A DNA stretch of 64,000 bases from Pegoplata infirma (taxonomy: Eukaryota > Arthropoda > Insecta > Diptera > Anthomyiidae). The stretch is from contig OY992538.1 in the NCBI GenBank assembly GCA_963921195.1, positions 89,713,904-89,777,903 of the forward strand. Reading direction: 5' to 3'. Shown here piece after piece: positions 10,641 to 20,585 of this stretch. How positions within the stretch are numbered: the stretch's first letter is position 1; the number at the start of each line of letters is the position of its first letter. Both the position numbers and the translations under genes were made by a program. Below the pieces are notes generated by a model. That model worked only from the letters and a program-made list of their open reading frames with translations. It was not told where the DNA came from and searched no databases.

Positions 10641-12330
10641 CCATCAACAAAGGTTTTAGACCGAAAAAGGCGAAATCTGGAGATCACTTTAAAATATTTT
10701 CAAAAATCTTTATTTTTATGATTACTGTAAGTAATTACAATTATTCCATTAACAAAAAAGCGAAATCTGGAGATCACTTTCAAAATTTTTCAAAAATCTA
10801 TATGAGGGTTGCTTCGTCAACCGGGCCACCCCTCTCTCTAAAATTGGTATGGGTTAAAATTTTTTTTAAAAAATTTCGATTTTTTAAAAATATAAAACAG
10901 ATTCGCCTTGAACTCCTTATACGCGGGTTCTTGGGGTCGCTTAAGAAAAATCTGCAAAAATGGCGGATCCAACATGGCGAAAGGTTTCAAGCAAATCGGT
11001 TTATTTTGTAAACAAATTGTTGAATCCACCATTTGGAATTTTAAAATTCCAATTTCATATTCTTCTTAAGCGACCACAAAAACCAGTGCATAAAGAGTTT
11101 TAAGCGAATCTGTAAAGTTTTTAAAAAATTGGTCGCCATATTGGATTCGTCATATTGAAATTCAAAAACCGTTAAGTTAATATTTTTAAGTACTTTCGAT
11201 TTTTTTTTTTTTAAGTTTTAAACCCATACCAATTTTGTAGAAAGGAGTGGCCCGGTTGACGAAGAAACCCTCATTTATATATTTTTTGTTTTAAGCTAAA
11301 ATTTCAATTATTTTCTTAACAAAAGGTGGTAGAGCGAAAATAGCGAAAACTGGAAATCGACCATAAAAATTTTTCCGAAATCAATTTTTTATGTAATGTT
11401 TTAGATAAAATTTAATTGCAATTTATTCCTTAAATAAAGGTTGTAGTGTGGATATAGTCAAATCTGGAGATCATAATATTTATTTTTTATAAATTTACTT
11501 CTTTCCAATTATTTGCTTAACATAATGTTTTTGATCTAAAGATCAATATCAAAATTTTTTAAAAATATATTTTTTGTGTAGCGTTAAAATAACGTTATTA
11601 GAGATTAACACAAATATGTTTTCAAATTTTTAAATAGCAAAATCTGGAGAAAAGTATACAGTAGAAATATATTTTTGAATAGATTAAATTTTAAATATTT
11701 TCGTAAAATAAGGTTGTAGAGCGAATATAACGTAATCTGGAGATCACTTTATTTTTTTTTTAAATCCATTTTCTTATGGATTGTTTTAAAAAACGATTTT
11801 TTTAAAACTAAATTGCAATTATTTTCTGAACAAAACGCTGTAGAGTAAAAATATCAAAATCTGTAGATCAATTTAAACATTTTTCAAATATCTTAGATTT
11901 TTTTAAAAATACATAAATTTCAATTTTTTCCTTAACTAAAACTTGTAGAGTAAAAATAGCGAAATCTGGCGATCACTAAATATTTTTAATTGATTAAATT
12001 GCATTTTTTTTTTGTAAAATAAAGTTGTAGAGCAAATATAGCGTAATCTGGTGATCACTATTTTTTTTTTTTTTTAATTTTTTTTTTTCTTTTATGAATT
12101 GTTTTAAAAAACTGTTATGCAATTTATTCCTTAACTAAAGGTTGTAGTGTGGAAATAGTGAAATCTGGAAAACATTGTTAAAAGTTTTTATAAATCTTTT
12201 TCTTTTCCCAATTATAAATTTCCAATTATTTTAGTATTTATCAAAAATTTTTTAAAAAAATATTTTTTTGTGTATACTAAAAATAGAGTCATCTGGAGAT
12301 AAATATAAAAATGTTTTAATTTTTTTTTTT
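10641..12330. repeat. diverged long-period tandem repeat (GCGAAATCTGGAGATCACT units)
   Basis: The block AACAAAGGTTGTAGAG then GCGAAATCTGGAGATCACTTT, followed by a T-rich linker, recurs roughly every 90-180 bp (near 10645, 10750, 11320, 11430, 11690, 11830, 11930, 12020, 12140) with substitutions and length changes. It is interrupted by the inverted-repeat element at 10804-11272. Non-coding: the 127-codon frame at 10628-11011 crosses the insertion boundary and so cannot be an ancestral gene. Confidence 0.6.
10804..11272. mobile_element. foldback MITE with GAGGGTT...AACCCTC ends
   Basis: Left arm GAGGGTTGCTTCGTCAACCG is mirrored by CGGTTGACGAAGAAACCCTC at the right. The arms continue through TTGGTATGGGTT and AAGCGACC-type blocks to a centre near 11030. 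It interrupts the tandem repeat around it. The TSD is ambiguous because the flanks are TAT-rich. Confidence 0.6.
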
Positions 12331-12590
12331 GTGTTTTTATGTATTTTTTTATACCCTTTAATCACAGGGTATAAAAAAAAACAAATAAACAAATGAAACA
12401 TGTTTGTGCAAAAAAAAGTGGAAAATTCTGCATTTGGCCTGCCCCTTTTGTGGGCGTGGATTAAAAAAAACCGTAAATAATGATAAAATTGTGTAGTTTA
12501 AGGTAATATGTATATCACAATAATGACTTTGGTAACTTTTATCGCGATGGGGAAGGTGCTATCAACGTGGATAATAAGAAATCGGGAAAT
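12331..12590 (+). mobile_element. truncated mini-me-like fragment
   Basis: Starts with TTTTTTATACCC-TTTAATCACA-GGGTATAAAA, the terminal hairpin typical of the dipteran mini-me group. It then carries GGGCGTGGATTAAAAAAAA, shared with the 47391 copy (GGGCGTAGAATAAAAAAAA). The (GTCY)n block is missing. Confidence 0.45.
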
Positions 12591-12764
12591 CAATATAAAA
12601 ATTTTTCAAAAATCAATTTCTTACGGGTTTTTTTAACAGAAAAAAATGGATGAGACCTCAATGGGTTCTGAAAACAGCGGGTGCACCCCGCTTTAATATT
12701 TTTCATTTCTAAATGAAAAATATTAAATAAAAAGTTAATAAAGGTTGTTATTATTGACCTCTTC

Positions 12765-13028
12765 AATTTAAAAAAATAAAAATTCTTCGAGCTCGAGGTC
12801 AGTTTTTTCTTGTAAATAAATATTATTTTATTCCATTCCAATATTTCGATCCTCTTTGCAAGTTTAGATGTTAATGCGTCGCAACATATTTTTTAGTTTT
12901 TGTGTGTATAAAAATTCACTAAATCCCCTGACGATGATCCTCAAAGAGGATCGAAATACTGGAATGGAATAAAAGAATATTTATTTACAAGAAAAAACTG
13001 GCTCGAGGCTCGAAGAATTTTTATTTAT
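12765..13028. repeat. inverted repeat, arms ~80 bp, loop ~80 bp
   Basis: AATTCTTCGAGCTCGAGG...TTTCGATCCTCTTTG (12780-12860) is repeated inverted as CAAAGAGGATCGAAATACTGG...GCTCGAAGAATTTTTA (12943-13022). Small differences show the arms have diverged. Probably a small foldback MITE. The 83-codon frame overlapping it is not supported as a gene. Confidence 0.6.
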
Positions 13029-13560
13029 AGTAAATAAAAAGATGATAAACCTTTTAGTTTGAGTGAAGAATTTGATCAGAAAGAAAAACTAAAAGAAACC
13101 CAGTCAAAAGAAACCAGTCAGTGTGGCACACCATGAAAGGTTGAGGTTGTACTTCCCTTAGGGAATACAAATATTAATAACATATGTCTTTCAACAATTA
13201 TTAAATAATTATAAATCTTTATTTAGAAACAAATAATAAGTGTCTTTTCTTTTATTGTTGACTTGCTAATTACATAAATCTGTGCAATAATTGTTGTTAT
13301 TACGTAGAAATCTATTAAAGCAATTGAAGTGCAATCATTTAATTAATATTGTTATCATTATTATTCTAATAAATAAACAAATAAAAAAAGTTTAAATAAA
13401 ACAATATTTACATAAGGCGGACTACACGTGCTGAATAGGGCATTAGCAATTAAGTAACTATCAGTAGGGTTTGCAAATTAATTTAAAGGGGTCTTACTTT
13501 TGAATAACAATAATATCGATTAAGGAGCCCATTCCATTATCAACTTTATTTTTTTGATAT
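13029..13560. other. gene-free, AT-rich region
   Basis: No ORF or repeat family was recognised, apart from A/T-rich simple sequence. Confidence 0.45.
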
Positions 13561-13830
13561 TAAAACAAGTGTGAGTGTTAAAAAAAAAATTATGAAAAAT
13601 AAATAAAAAAATGTCGAAGAATTTTTTTTTTGATGTAAGAAAAAATTTGATGAAAAAAAAATTTTAATGTAAAAAAAATTGGATGACATTTTTTTCTTGA
13701 CAAAAAAAAAAAAAAAATTTAAGGAAAAAAAGTGTTGATCGAAAAAAAAAATTTTGTTGAAAAATAATTATGTTACGTTTTATTCACCAGCTGGTTAATT
13801 ACACTACTCTACAATCAATTTTTTTTTTGC
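13561..13830 (+). repeat. 'W' low-complexity module (GATGAAAAAAAATTT)n with conserved tail
   Basis: Irregular units of GATG/AAAAAAA/TTT end in GAAAAATAATTATGTTACG, TTTATTCACCAGCTG, the same junction seen at 52725-52755 and 54375-54410. It is therefore a dispersed element part rather than a local simple repeat. Confidence 0.5.
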
Positions 13831-14023
13831 ACAGACTTCCAATTGGAAAAACAGAAAAAAATATCGTAAAATCAAAAGTAACCAAACAAATTGTTAACAA
13901 CTAAATACTAGTTCAACAACGTTTTTAATTGTATCAACAATGTATATTGTTAATGTGACAAAAATTTATTTTTATTAATAACACAGACATTTTATAAACT
14001 CATTTAATCAAGCAAACATATAT

Positions 14024-14096
14024 ATGACGATAGCACGGTGGTAGTGTGCCAGACTCAAATCATGAAGGTTGCGGGTTCGCTGCCAGTTAGCGAAAC
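14024..14096 (+). pseudogene. tRNA-like unit 1
   Basis: A box TAGCACGGTGG (14031-14041) and B box GGTTCGCTGCC (14074-14084) lie 43 bases apart, as in tRNAs. A four-pair D stem GCAC/GTGC encloses GGTGGTAGT. Acceptor and T stems are incomplete, so a pseudogene or SINE-type module is more likely than a working tRNA. Confidence 0.5.
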
Positions 14097-14269
14097 ACTT
14101 TTTTTTTTTTAATTTGTGATCATTTTTTTCTTGTTCTATTTTAAATTTTTTAAACATGTGTGAAGCCACATTATTATTTATTTTTAAATATAATGCCACA
14201 TTTTTTTATTATTGTAAAAACAGCAAGGAGTATGTATTATATACACATTTAGTCAACTATAAATATATA

Positions 14270-14342
14270 TGAGAAATAGCACGGTGGTAGTGTGCTAGAC
14301 TTGTAGCACGAACGTTGCGGGTTCGATGCCGTGTCCCGGTGG
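14270..14342 (+). pseudogene. tRNA-like unit 2
   Basis: Identical A box TAGCACGGTGG (14277-14287) and a near-perfect B box GGTTCGATGCC (14320-14330). It keeps the D stem GCAC/GTGC. The anticodon region differs from units 1 and 3, and the T stem is not closed. Confidence 0.5.
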
Positions 14343-14426
14343 ATGTTTTTTTTTTTTTTTTGATATATTTTTTTTTTCTTTTTTTAGATTTTTTCTTATT
14401 CTTTTTTTAGTGTTTTTTTTAAATAT

Positions 14427-15500
14427 GAGGCATTCCACACCAAATGTCCCGCTACAGAAAAACATGTGTCCCGTAAATTTCTGAATATGTTGTTTTTATA
14501 GCCCTATATGTAACTAAGAAACTTGCGTTTTTGGTTTTTCAATTTTTCAAAAACTGGGCTTAGGAGGCGTGGTCAAATATTGGAAAAATGGTCAAATTTG
14601 TGGCGAGTTGCCTTGATAAAATATTTATCACATTAAAACGGAATGCACCACAATGTCAAAAATTTACGTTCTTATATAGTTTTGTATGGGCTATCGATTA
14701 AATTTTTTTTTTTTTGGAAAATTTTCAGAACCCGTTCTGAAATTTTCCATTTTTTAAAAAGTCAATTTATCAAAAATCCGGCCACTTTTTTTTTTTCTTT
14801 TTTTTTTTAAAAGTTTAGATGTTTGTCCATCCACACAAAAAAATCAGAAACACGTTCATCTTTTTTTTCGAGAAAATCGCATTTGAACTTTAAATTTCAT
14901 AACAATTTTGTTATTTGCTTGTATTTCTTTGTTTTAAAGTTGCGAATGAGTAATATTAATTGCATAAATATTCGTCATACGCTCTGTTGACACAAGAAAA
15001 TACAAGCAAATTACTAAATTGTTATGAAAGTTAAAGTTCAAATGCGATTTTCTCGAAAAAAAAGATGAACATGTTTCTGATTTTTTTTGTGTGGATGGAC
15101 AAACATCTAAACTTTTAAAAAAATAAATAAAAAAGAAAAAAAAGTGGCCGGATTTTTGATAAATTGACTTTTTTAAAAAATGGAAAATTTCAGAACGGGT
15201 TCTGAAAATTTTCCAAAAAAAAAAATTTAATCGATAGCCCATACAAAACTATATAAGAACGTAAATTTTTGACATTGTGGTGCATTCCGTTTTAATGTGA
15301 TAAATATTTAATCAAGGCAACTCGCCACAAATTTGACCATTTTTCCAATATTTGACCACGCCTCCTAAGCCCAGTTTTTGAAAAATTGAAAAACCAAAAA
15401 CGCAATTTTCTAAGTTCCATATAGGGCTATCCATATCACCTATTCAGAAGTTTACGGTACTCATGTTTTTTTTCGCTGGACATTTGGTGTGGAATGCCTC
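14427..15500. mobile_element. GAGGCATTCC foldback element, copy A
   Basis: An almost full-length palindrome: GAGGCATTCCACACCAAATG at the left and its complement at the right, arms over 500 bp, apex near 14965. It is flanked by ATAT on both sides (14423-14426, 15501-15504). Other copies are at 31549, 53104 and 54761. The 102-codon frame across the apex is a shadow of the palindrome. Confidence 0.85.
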
Positions 15501-15529
15501 ATATGCTGTTTAGTCAAGCATAAATATAT

Positions 15530-15603
15530 ATGAGGATAGCATGGTGGTAGTGTGCTAGACGCGTATCATTAACGTTGCGGGTTCGATGCCAGTTGTCGAT
15601 GGA
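15530..15603 (+). pseudogene. tRNA-like unit 3
   Basis: A box TAGCATGGTGG (15537-15547) and B box GGTTCGATGCC (15580-15590), 43 bases apart. It has a weak T stem around TTCGATG but no good acceptor pairing. Same array as units 1 and 2. Confidence 0.5.
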
Positions 15604-15650
15604 TAATTTTTTTTTATATTTATTTTTTTTTAATTTATTTATTTCTATTT

Positions 15651-16060
15651 TTAGATTGTTCTATTTTTAGATTTATTTGTTTAAAAAAGTTACAAAAGTC
15701 ACTGTTGTATTGACAATATCCAATGTAGGCTCGGTTTCAATTAAATGTTTAATTGTATTAACAATGAAATTAATTGAATTGACAACTTTTTTTTTTTCTG
15801 TGAAAGTACAATTTCCAAAGTATTTTGGCCTCCTAAAAGTACAATTTCCAAAGTATTTTGGCCTCCTAAATACGAAACTGTCATCAGAAAAGTTGTATCG
15901 AATCACCTTCTCGAGATATAGGCCTCCTAAACACGAATCTGTCATCAGAAAAGTTGTATCAAATCGCCTTCTCGAGATATAGGCATTTTCATTTTTTTCG
16001 GACCAAGCCTTAAAACAGACAAATTTTTAAATATTGGAAAAGTGAAAAAGTTATTCATAT
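15651..16060. repeat. two short tandem duplications
   Basis: A 32-bp unit starting GTACAATTTCCAAAGTATTT occurs twice in tandem (15807 and 15839). It is followed by two tandem copies of a ~66-bp unit containing CTGTCATCAGAAAAGTTGTA and CTTCTCGAGATATAGG (to 15984). An inverted, diverged copy of the second unit lies at 17568-17620, so this is one arm of a larger inverted pair. The two ~100-codon frames are repeat translations. Confidence 0.7.
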
Positions 16061-16641
16061 TTTTATACCCTCCACTTAGTGATAGAGGGTATATATAAGT
16101 TTGTCATTCCGTTTGTAACTCATCGAAATATCGGTCTAGGACCCCATAAAGTATATATATTATTGATCAGTGATCGATTTTAAGACATTTTTGCGATGTC
16201 CGTCTGTCTGTGGAAATGGTGATCACGACCAAAATATTACACGGAGACTGTAACTTAACATATTTATTGGAAGTTCTCCTGAGCAGTTTGGTATTGCATT
16301 TGAGCGATATCGGTTCAGCGGTTCAAAAGTTATGAACGAAAATGTAAGGACACCTCAAACATTTTGGTACATTCAACATAACCTAAAAATACAAAATGCT
16401 TTAATTCGGCTGCTGGTTGACATATGTGAACATAATTGAACACCGAAGGTACTTAAGCAAGTACGAACACATTTTTTGACAAAAAAAGAAAAAAATCGCG
16501 GATTTTTTTTCCCAAAATTTTTTTTCGCGGAAATTTTTTTTCAAATTTTTTTTTTTTAAGTTTTTTGCAATAATCTTTTTGAAATTGTGGAGGGTATTAA
16601 TACATTCGGCAAGGCCGAATTTTACTTTTGTACTTGTTTTT
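16061..16641 (+). mobile_element. mini-me-like retroposon, near full length
   Basis: Terminal hairpin TATACCCTCC-ACTTAGTGATA-GAGGGTATA, then CCCCATAAAGTATATATATT, a core with GATCGATTTTAAGACA, then a short GTCCGTCTGTCTG block. The 3' end carries GGAGGGTATTAATAC and a second hairpin TTCGGCAAGGCCGAA before TTTTGTACTTG. This order is that of the dipteran mini-me group with its (TA)n and (GTCY)n proto-microsatellites. No reverse transcriptase. Confidence 0.75.
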
Positions 16642-16693
16642 ATTCGAATTTGTTGGTTTAAAGGGCTTGTTCAACAAAATTTGAAAATGCCTA

Positions 16694-17565
16694 CACTCAA
16701 AATAATACATTAGTAGATTTACTAATTTTTTTTTGCTGATGCTGGTTAGCTAACTTTAAGATAAATTTTTAGTTGAGATTAGCATGTTAGCAAAAATAAC
16801 TTGTAAACTTCATTTAGCGCATTAGCAATTTTAAACAAAATTTGAACTAATTTTTTTTGCTAAATTTAAAATTGAGTTGACCAAATTTTTACAAGCTTTT
16901 TTGCTAATATTAGCAAAAATAAATGGTAAATTTATTTTTATTTTCAGAAAACTTAAAATGGCGCTATCTCGGAAACTAAGCCAGATAGAGCAAAATGGAG
17001 GCCATTTTTGGTTCTCGGGCTCTTCGCCGGTCGTCTTCACATGTGTGGACCCTAATGGGTCATAACTTTGGATCCAAAAAAGTTAGCATTCCCGAAAATT
17101 TTAAAATGCTCATATCTCGGTAAATATTGCCGACACAACAAAAAGTTCAAAAGCATTTTTGTGGCTCTCAACACGTAGAGCAAGATCGCAAATAATCAAA
17201 AGCTCTCCGAGTAATATTTTTGAAGTTATCGAGTTTTGTAATTCTTAAAACCCCGGTGGTCCCCTAAAATCACGTATCTCAAAAACTAAGCAAGGTAGAG
17301 CGAAACGGACACAAATTTTGGATCAAAAACTATGATAATTTTTAAGGAACCCAACTAGGTCTAGGACCATCTGGGTCTGGACCTATCGGGTCCGAACCCA
17401 ATGGGGTCCTCAAATGTGTATGAAATAAAAAAAATTTCAGTTAACAAATTTTTGGCAAAACATTTTTGCTAACTTTACCAAAAAAATTGTGGGTTCAAAA
17501 TCAGCAAATTTTCTTGTAGGTTTACAAGCTTTTTTTGCTAACATTACAGAGTTTTTTTTTGAGTG
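16694..17565. mobile_element. CACTCAAAA-type MITE with TA duplication and in-window empty site
   Basis: TIR start CACTCAAAATAATAC, end TTTTTTTTTTGAGTG, TA on each side (16692-16693, 17566-17567). The paralogous sequence at 15965-15990 (inverted) reads straight through the insertion point as GCCTATATCTCGAG, confirming a 2-bp TA duplication and a Tc1/mariner-type mechanism. It contains a 16950-17415 module shared with the 7985-10371 element. The overlapping 60-70 codon frames are not genes. Confidence 0.75.
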
Positions 17566-17567
17566 TA

Positions 17568-17789
17568 TATCTCGAGAAGGCGACGTAATACAATTTTTCT
17601 GATGACAGATTCGGGAAATGTTTTTAAGAAATGTTTTTTTATTTTTTATAATTTAAACAAAAAAACCATTAAAATTGGTACGAAAAAATGTATTAAAAAA
17701 AATATTTAACTTTGGTTCAAAATTTGGAATTCTTTTGAAAATATTTCTGAATATACTTAATTGATTTTGGATTTTAACCCCAGGTTCTC
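17568..17789. other. gene-free, contains the inverted arm of the 15880-15990 repeat
   Basis: 17568-17620 is an inverted copy of the CTCGAGATATAGG / CTGTCATCAG unit. The remainder is AT-rich without recognised content. Confidence 0.55.
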
Positions 17790-18330
17790 TTTATTGGAGT
17801 GTTTTCTTTAAAACCTTGTAAAATTACAAGAAAAACTTGTAACCTTTTTTTGTTTGCTACCTCCTATTTGAAAAAAATTCCTAGTAATTTTACAAGATTT
17901 TTTCCAATAATTTTGTAATTTTATAAGGTTTTTACCAATAAACTTGTAAATTTACAAATTTTTTGACACGATAAAATTTACAAAGAGGTTTCGTAATTTT
18001 ACAAGATATTTTGCTACCTCCTATTTTACGAGAATTCCTAGTAATTTTACAAGCTTTTTACCAATAATTTTGTAATTTTACAAGATTTTTACCAATAAAA
18101 TTGTAAATTTAAAATTACAAGGAATTCTCGTGAATTTTCTAGAATTTTTTTTTGTAAAATTATCTTGGAAATTTGTAAATTACAAAAAAAAATTTAAAAT
18201 TTCAAAAAAATTTAAATTTCGATTTGTTAAAAAACAAGGAAACTGTCAAATAGTGGTAAAATGGGATTACGAGACTTTTCCTATAGGAAATTACTATAGT
18301 AATTTGACAAAGTTTTTTTTTTGCGTGTAT
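17790..18330. mobile_element. TTGTAAAATTACAAG MITE family, copy 1
   Basis: A string of diverged units CTTGTAAAATTACAAG, ACCAATAATTTTGTAATTTT and GCTACCTCCTATTT in both orientations, shared with 61735-62189 and 62275-62700. The right end (GTAAAATGGGATTACGAGAC, then TTTGACAAAGTTTTTTT) recurs inverted at 60190-60235. The 67-codon frame is a shadow: its residues VVKWDYETFP reappear at the inverted copy only because the DNA repeats. Confidence 0.6.
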
Positions 18331-18677
18331 TAAATTTCGGATACTTATAAGGACATAACCAAAAAAGGACATTGCGCACTTTCTTATGATGTCCTGATGT
18401 TATAAAAAGAAATCGTTAACCCTTCTTGGCAGGGGGGTCAAAAATGACCCATTCAGTAAAAAAGATATACATATTTTGTTGATATCAAAAAATTAAGAAC
18501 AATTCATTTTTGACCCCTGACCAATATGGGTTAAATATATCTTAAATAGGTAAGATTTTAGGGCTGCCTTAAAGTTTTCTGATAGATTGCCACCAATTAA
18601 TTTTTCGTAAAAAATATTTATTTTTAATGTATGGGTAATTTTTGACCATTTCGTACTTGTTTATATCACAAAATTTA
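18331..18677. other. gene-free region with a small inverted repeat
   Basis: GGGGGGTCAAAAATGACCC (18429-18447) and TTTTTGACCCCTGACC (18507-18522) are partly inverted copies. Otherwise nothing was recognised. Confidence 0.4.
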
Positions 18678-18790
18678 GGCGCTATGAAAAAACCCCCAAT
18701 GAAATAACCCCCAAACAGAAAAATGAAAAAATCCCCAAAAAAATGCTAAAATTTTATTTGGGGATTTTTTTAAGCCCTAAATGAAAAAAG
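18678..18790. mobile_element. short relative of the ATGAAATAACTCCC foldback family
   Basis: GGCGCTATGAAAAAACCCCC, then ATGAAATAACCCCCAA units, mirrored by TTGGGGATTTTTTTAAGCCC. This is a miniature or decayed foldback related to 8130-9524 and 20230-23697. Confidence 0.45.
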
Positions 18791-19011
18791 AATTAAAAAC
18801 AAGTAAAAAAGCTAAATTCGGCCTTGCCGAATGTAGTGATACCCTCCACAATTTCAAAAAGATTATTGCAAAAAACTTTTTTTTAAAAGGAAATTACTTT
18901 TAAAAAAAAAATTTGTTTAAAAAATAATTTCCGCGAAAAAAAAAATAAAATTGTTAAAAAAAAATCCGCGATTTTTTTTTTCAAAAAATATGTTCGTACT
19001 TGTTTAAATTC

Positions 19012-19961
19012 CACACAGAAAAAAATTAAAATGAAATTCAATTACGAAATTCGTTGATTCAATTAAAAAATTAATTGATTTCGGACGTATCACGAAAATG
19101 CGCATATTAATTACTCATTTTGTTTGAAAATAGTTTTAAAACTTAATTAAATTGTTAATTGAATCAATTAAAGTTTTAATTGAAAATAAAATGGAAAACC
19201 AATTAAAATTGTAATTAAATAAACTAAAAAAAATTAATATAAAATTGAAAATCAATAATATAGGTCTATTGATTCACATAAAATGTTTAATTGAAAAAAG
19301 ACCAAACTCAATTTAAGTTAAAAAGTTAAACTTAAAAAAATGCCCTAAAATAAATAAACATAGAATTTTATTGTTTTATATTATTAAGAATTTTTTTCTT
19401 TATTAAATATAAACAGTTTGTATAGTTTTGCATAGAAACATTATATGTAGTAGTATTTTAAAATATCAATAACTATTTAAAATTACATTATTATTTTTAA
19501 ATCTTGTTATTGCATGCATTTTTGTCGCTTTAGTAAAGTTGAAACAAAAAAAAATGTATTATATTTCAATGTGCAAAACACAAGGCAAATGCCTCATATT
19601 ATTTTTTTTGTTTCAACTGTACATATTTCATTAGCAAAACACATTATCCGCAACGACCACTCGCCTTAAAGAAAACAATGAAACTAAATTTTTTTGGTGG
19701 TTGCTACCACAGAAATATACAAAACAATAGTTCAAAAGTTTTTTTTTGTTGTTTTTTGCATTTTTATTTTTTCATTGGCTACTGGCTACTAACACTAATG
19801 CATACAAAACCGGTTTCGTTTGTTTATTTTATTTTTGTTTTCAGTAAAGTTAAGAATTCAATTAAAACATTAATTGAATCAATTAAAATGTTTAATTGAA
19901 TTTAAATTTAATATCAAATCCATTTTTAATTAAAAAAAAAATTACGATATTATTTTCTGTG
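19012..19961. mobile_element. CACACAGAAAA...TTTTCTGTG TIR element
   Basis: Left end CACACAGAAAAAAATTAAAA, right end TATTTTCTGTG. Inside are many ATTCAATTA / TTAATTGAATCAATTAAA words in both orientations. It interrupts the mini-me host between GTACTTG and GGTGTTCAATTATG, which are contiguous apart from a few bases in the 16061 copy. No gene inside. Confidence 0.6.
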
Positions 19962-20585
19962 CATTTGGTGTTCAATTATGTTCACATATGTCAACTAACA
20001 GCCGAATTTAAGCATTTTGTATTTTTAGGTTATGTTGAATGTACTAAAATTTTTGAGGTGTCTTTACATTTTCGTTCATAACTTTCTAAACGCTGAACCG
20101 ATATCGCTCAAATGCAATACCAAACTTCTCGGGAGAATTTCCAATGAATGTGATAAGTTTCAGTCATATCCGTGTAGTATTTTGGTCGTGATCACCATTT
20201 CCACATACAGACGGACAGACGGACAGACGGGCGCCATGAAATAGCTCCCCATGAAATAAGTCCCAATGAAATAATTCCCAATGAAATAAATCCCAAATAA
20301 AATGAAATATCTCCCAAACCAAAAAATGAAATAAGTCCCAAGAAAAATGAAATAAGTCCCTAACAAAAAATGAAAAAAGTCCCAACGAAATAACTCCCAA
20401 TGGAAATGAAGTAAATCCCATTTTTTTTATATTAAATTTTTAACTCTTTAATTCTCTTTAAAAAACAAATCTCTTAAGTGTTTTCAATCCTTTCTCAACT
20501 TTTTTGGGATGCAGCTTACTGACACATTGATAACAATTCTTTAAATGTTTGAATGATATCATTATAATATTTCATGCAATAGCTA

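Larger units (their letters stand above)
13990..15650 (+). repeat. tandem tRNA-like repeat array (three units) split by a foldback element
   Basis: Three units share a leader (TTTAGTCAA...ATAAATATATATGA), a tRNA-like body and a poly-T-rich tail. They begin near 13999, 14245 and 15505; removing the 14427-15500 insertion places units 2 and 3 about 175 bp apart. The repeated leader shows that the whole unit was duplicated, rather than only the tRNA part. Confidence 0.65.

Noticed and set aside
10628..11011. 127-codon ORF, longest in the window
   Set aside because: It runs from a diverged tandem repeat into a foldback MITE inserted at 10804; its composition is low complexity.
14024..15603. Functional tRNA genes
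   Set aside because: A and B boxes are good, but acceptor and T stems do not close convincingly in any of the three units; called tRNA-like.
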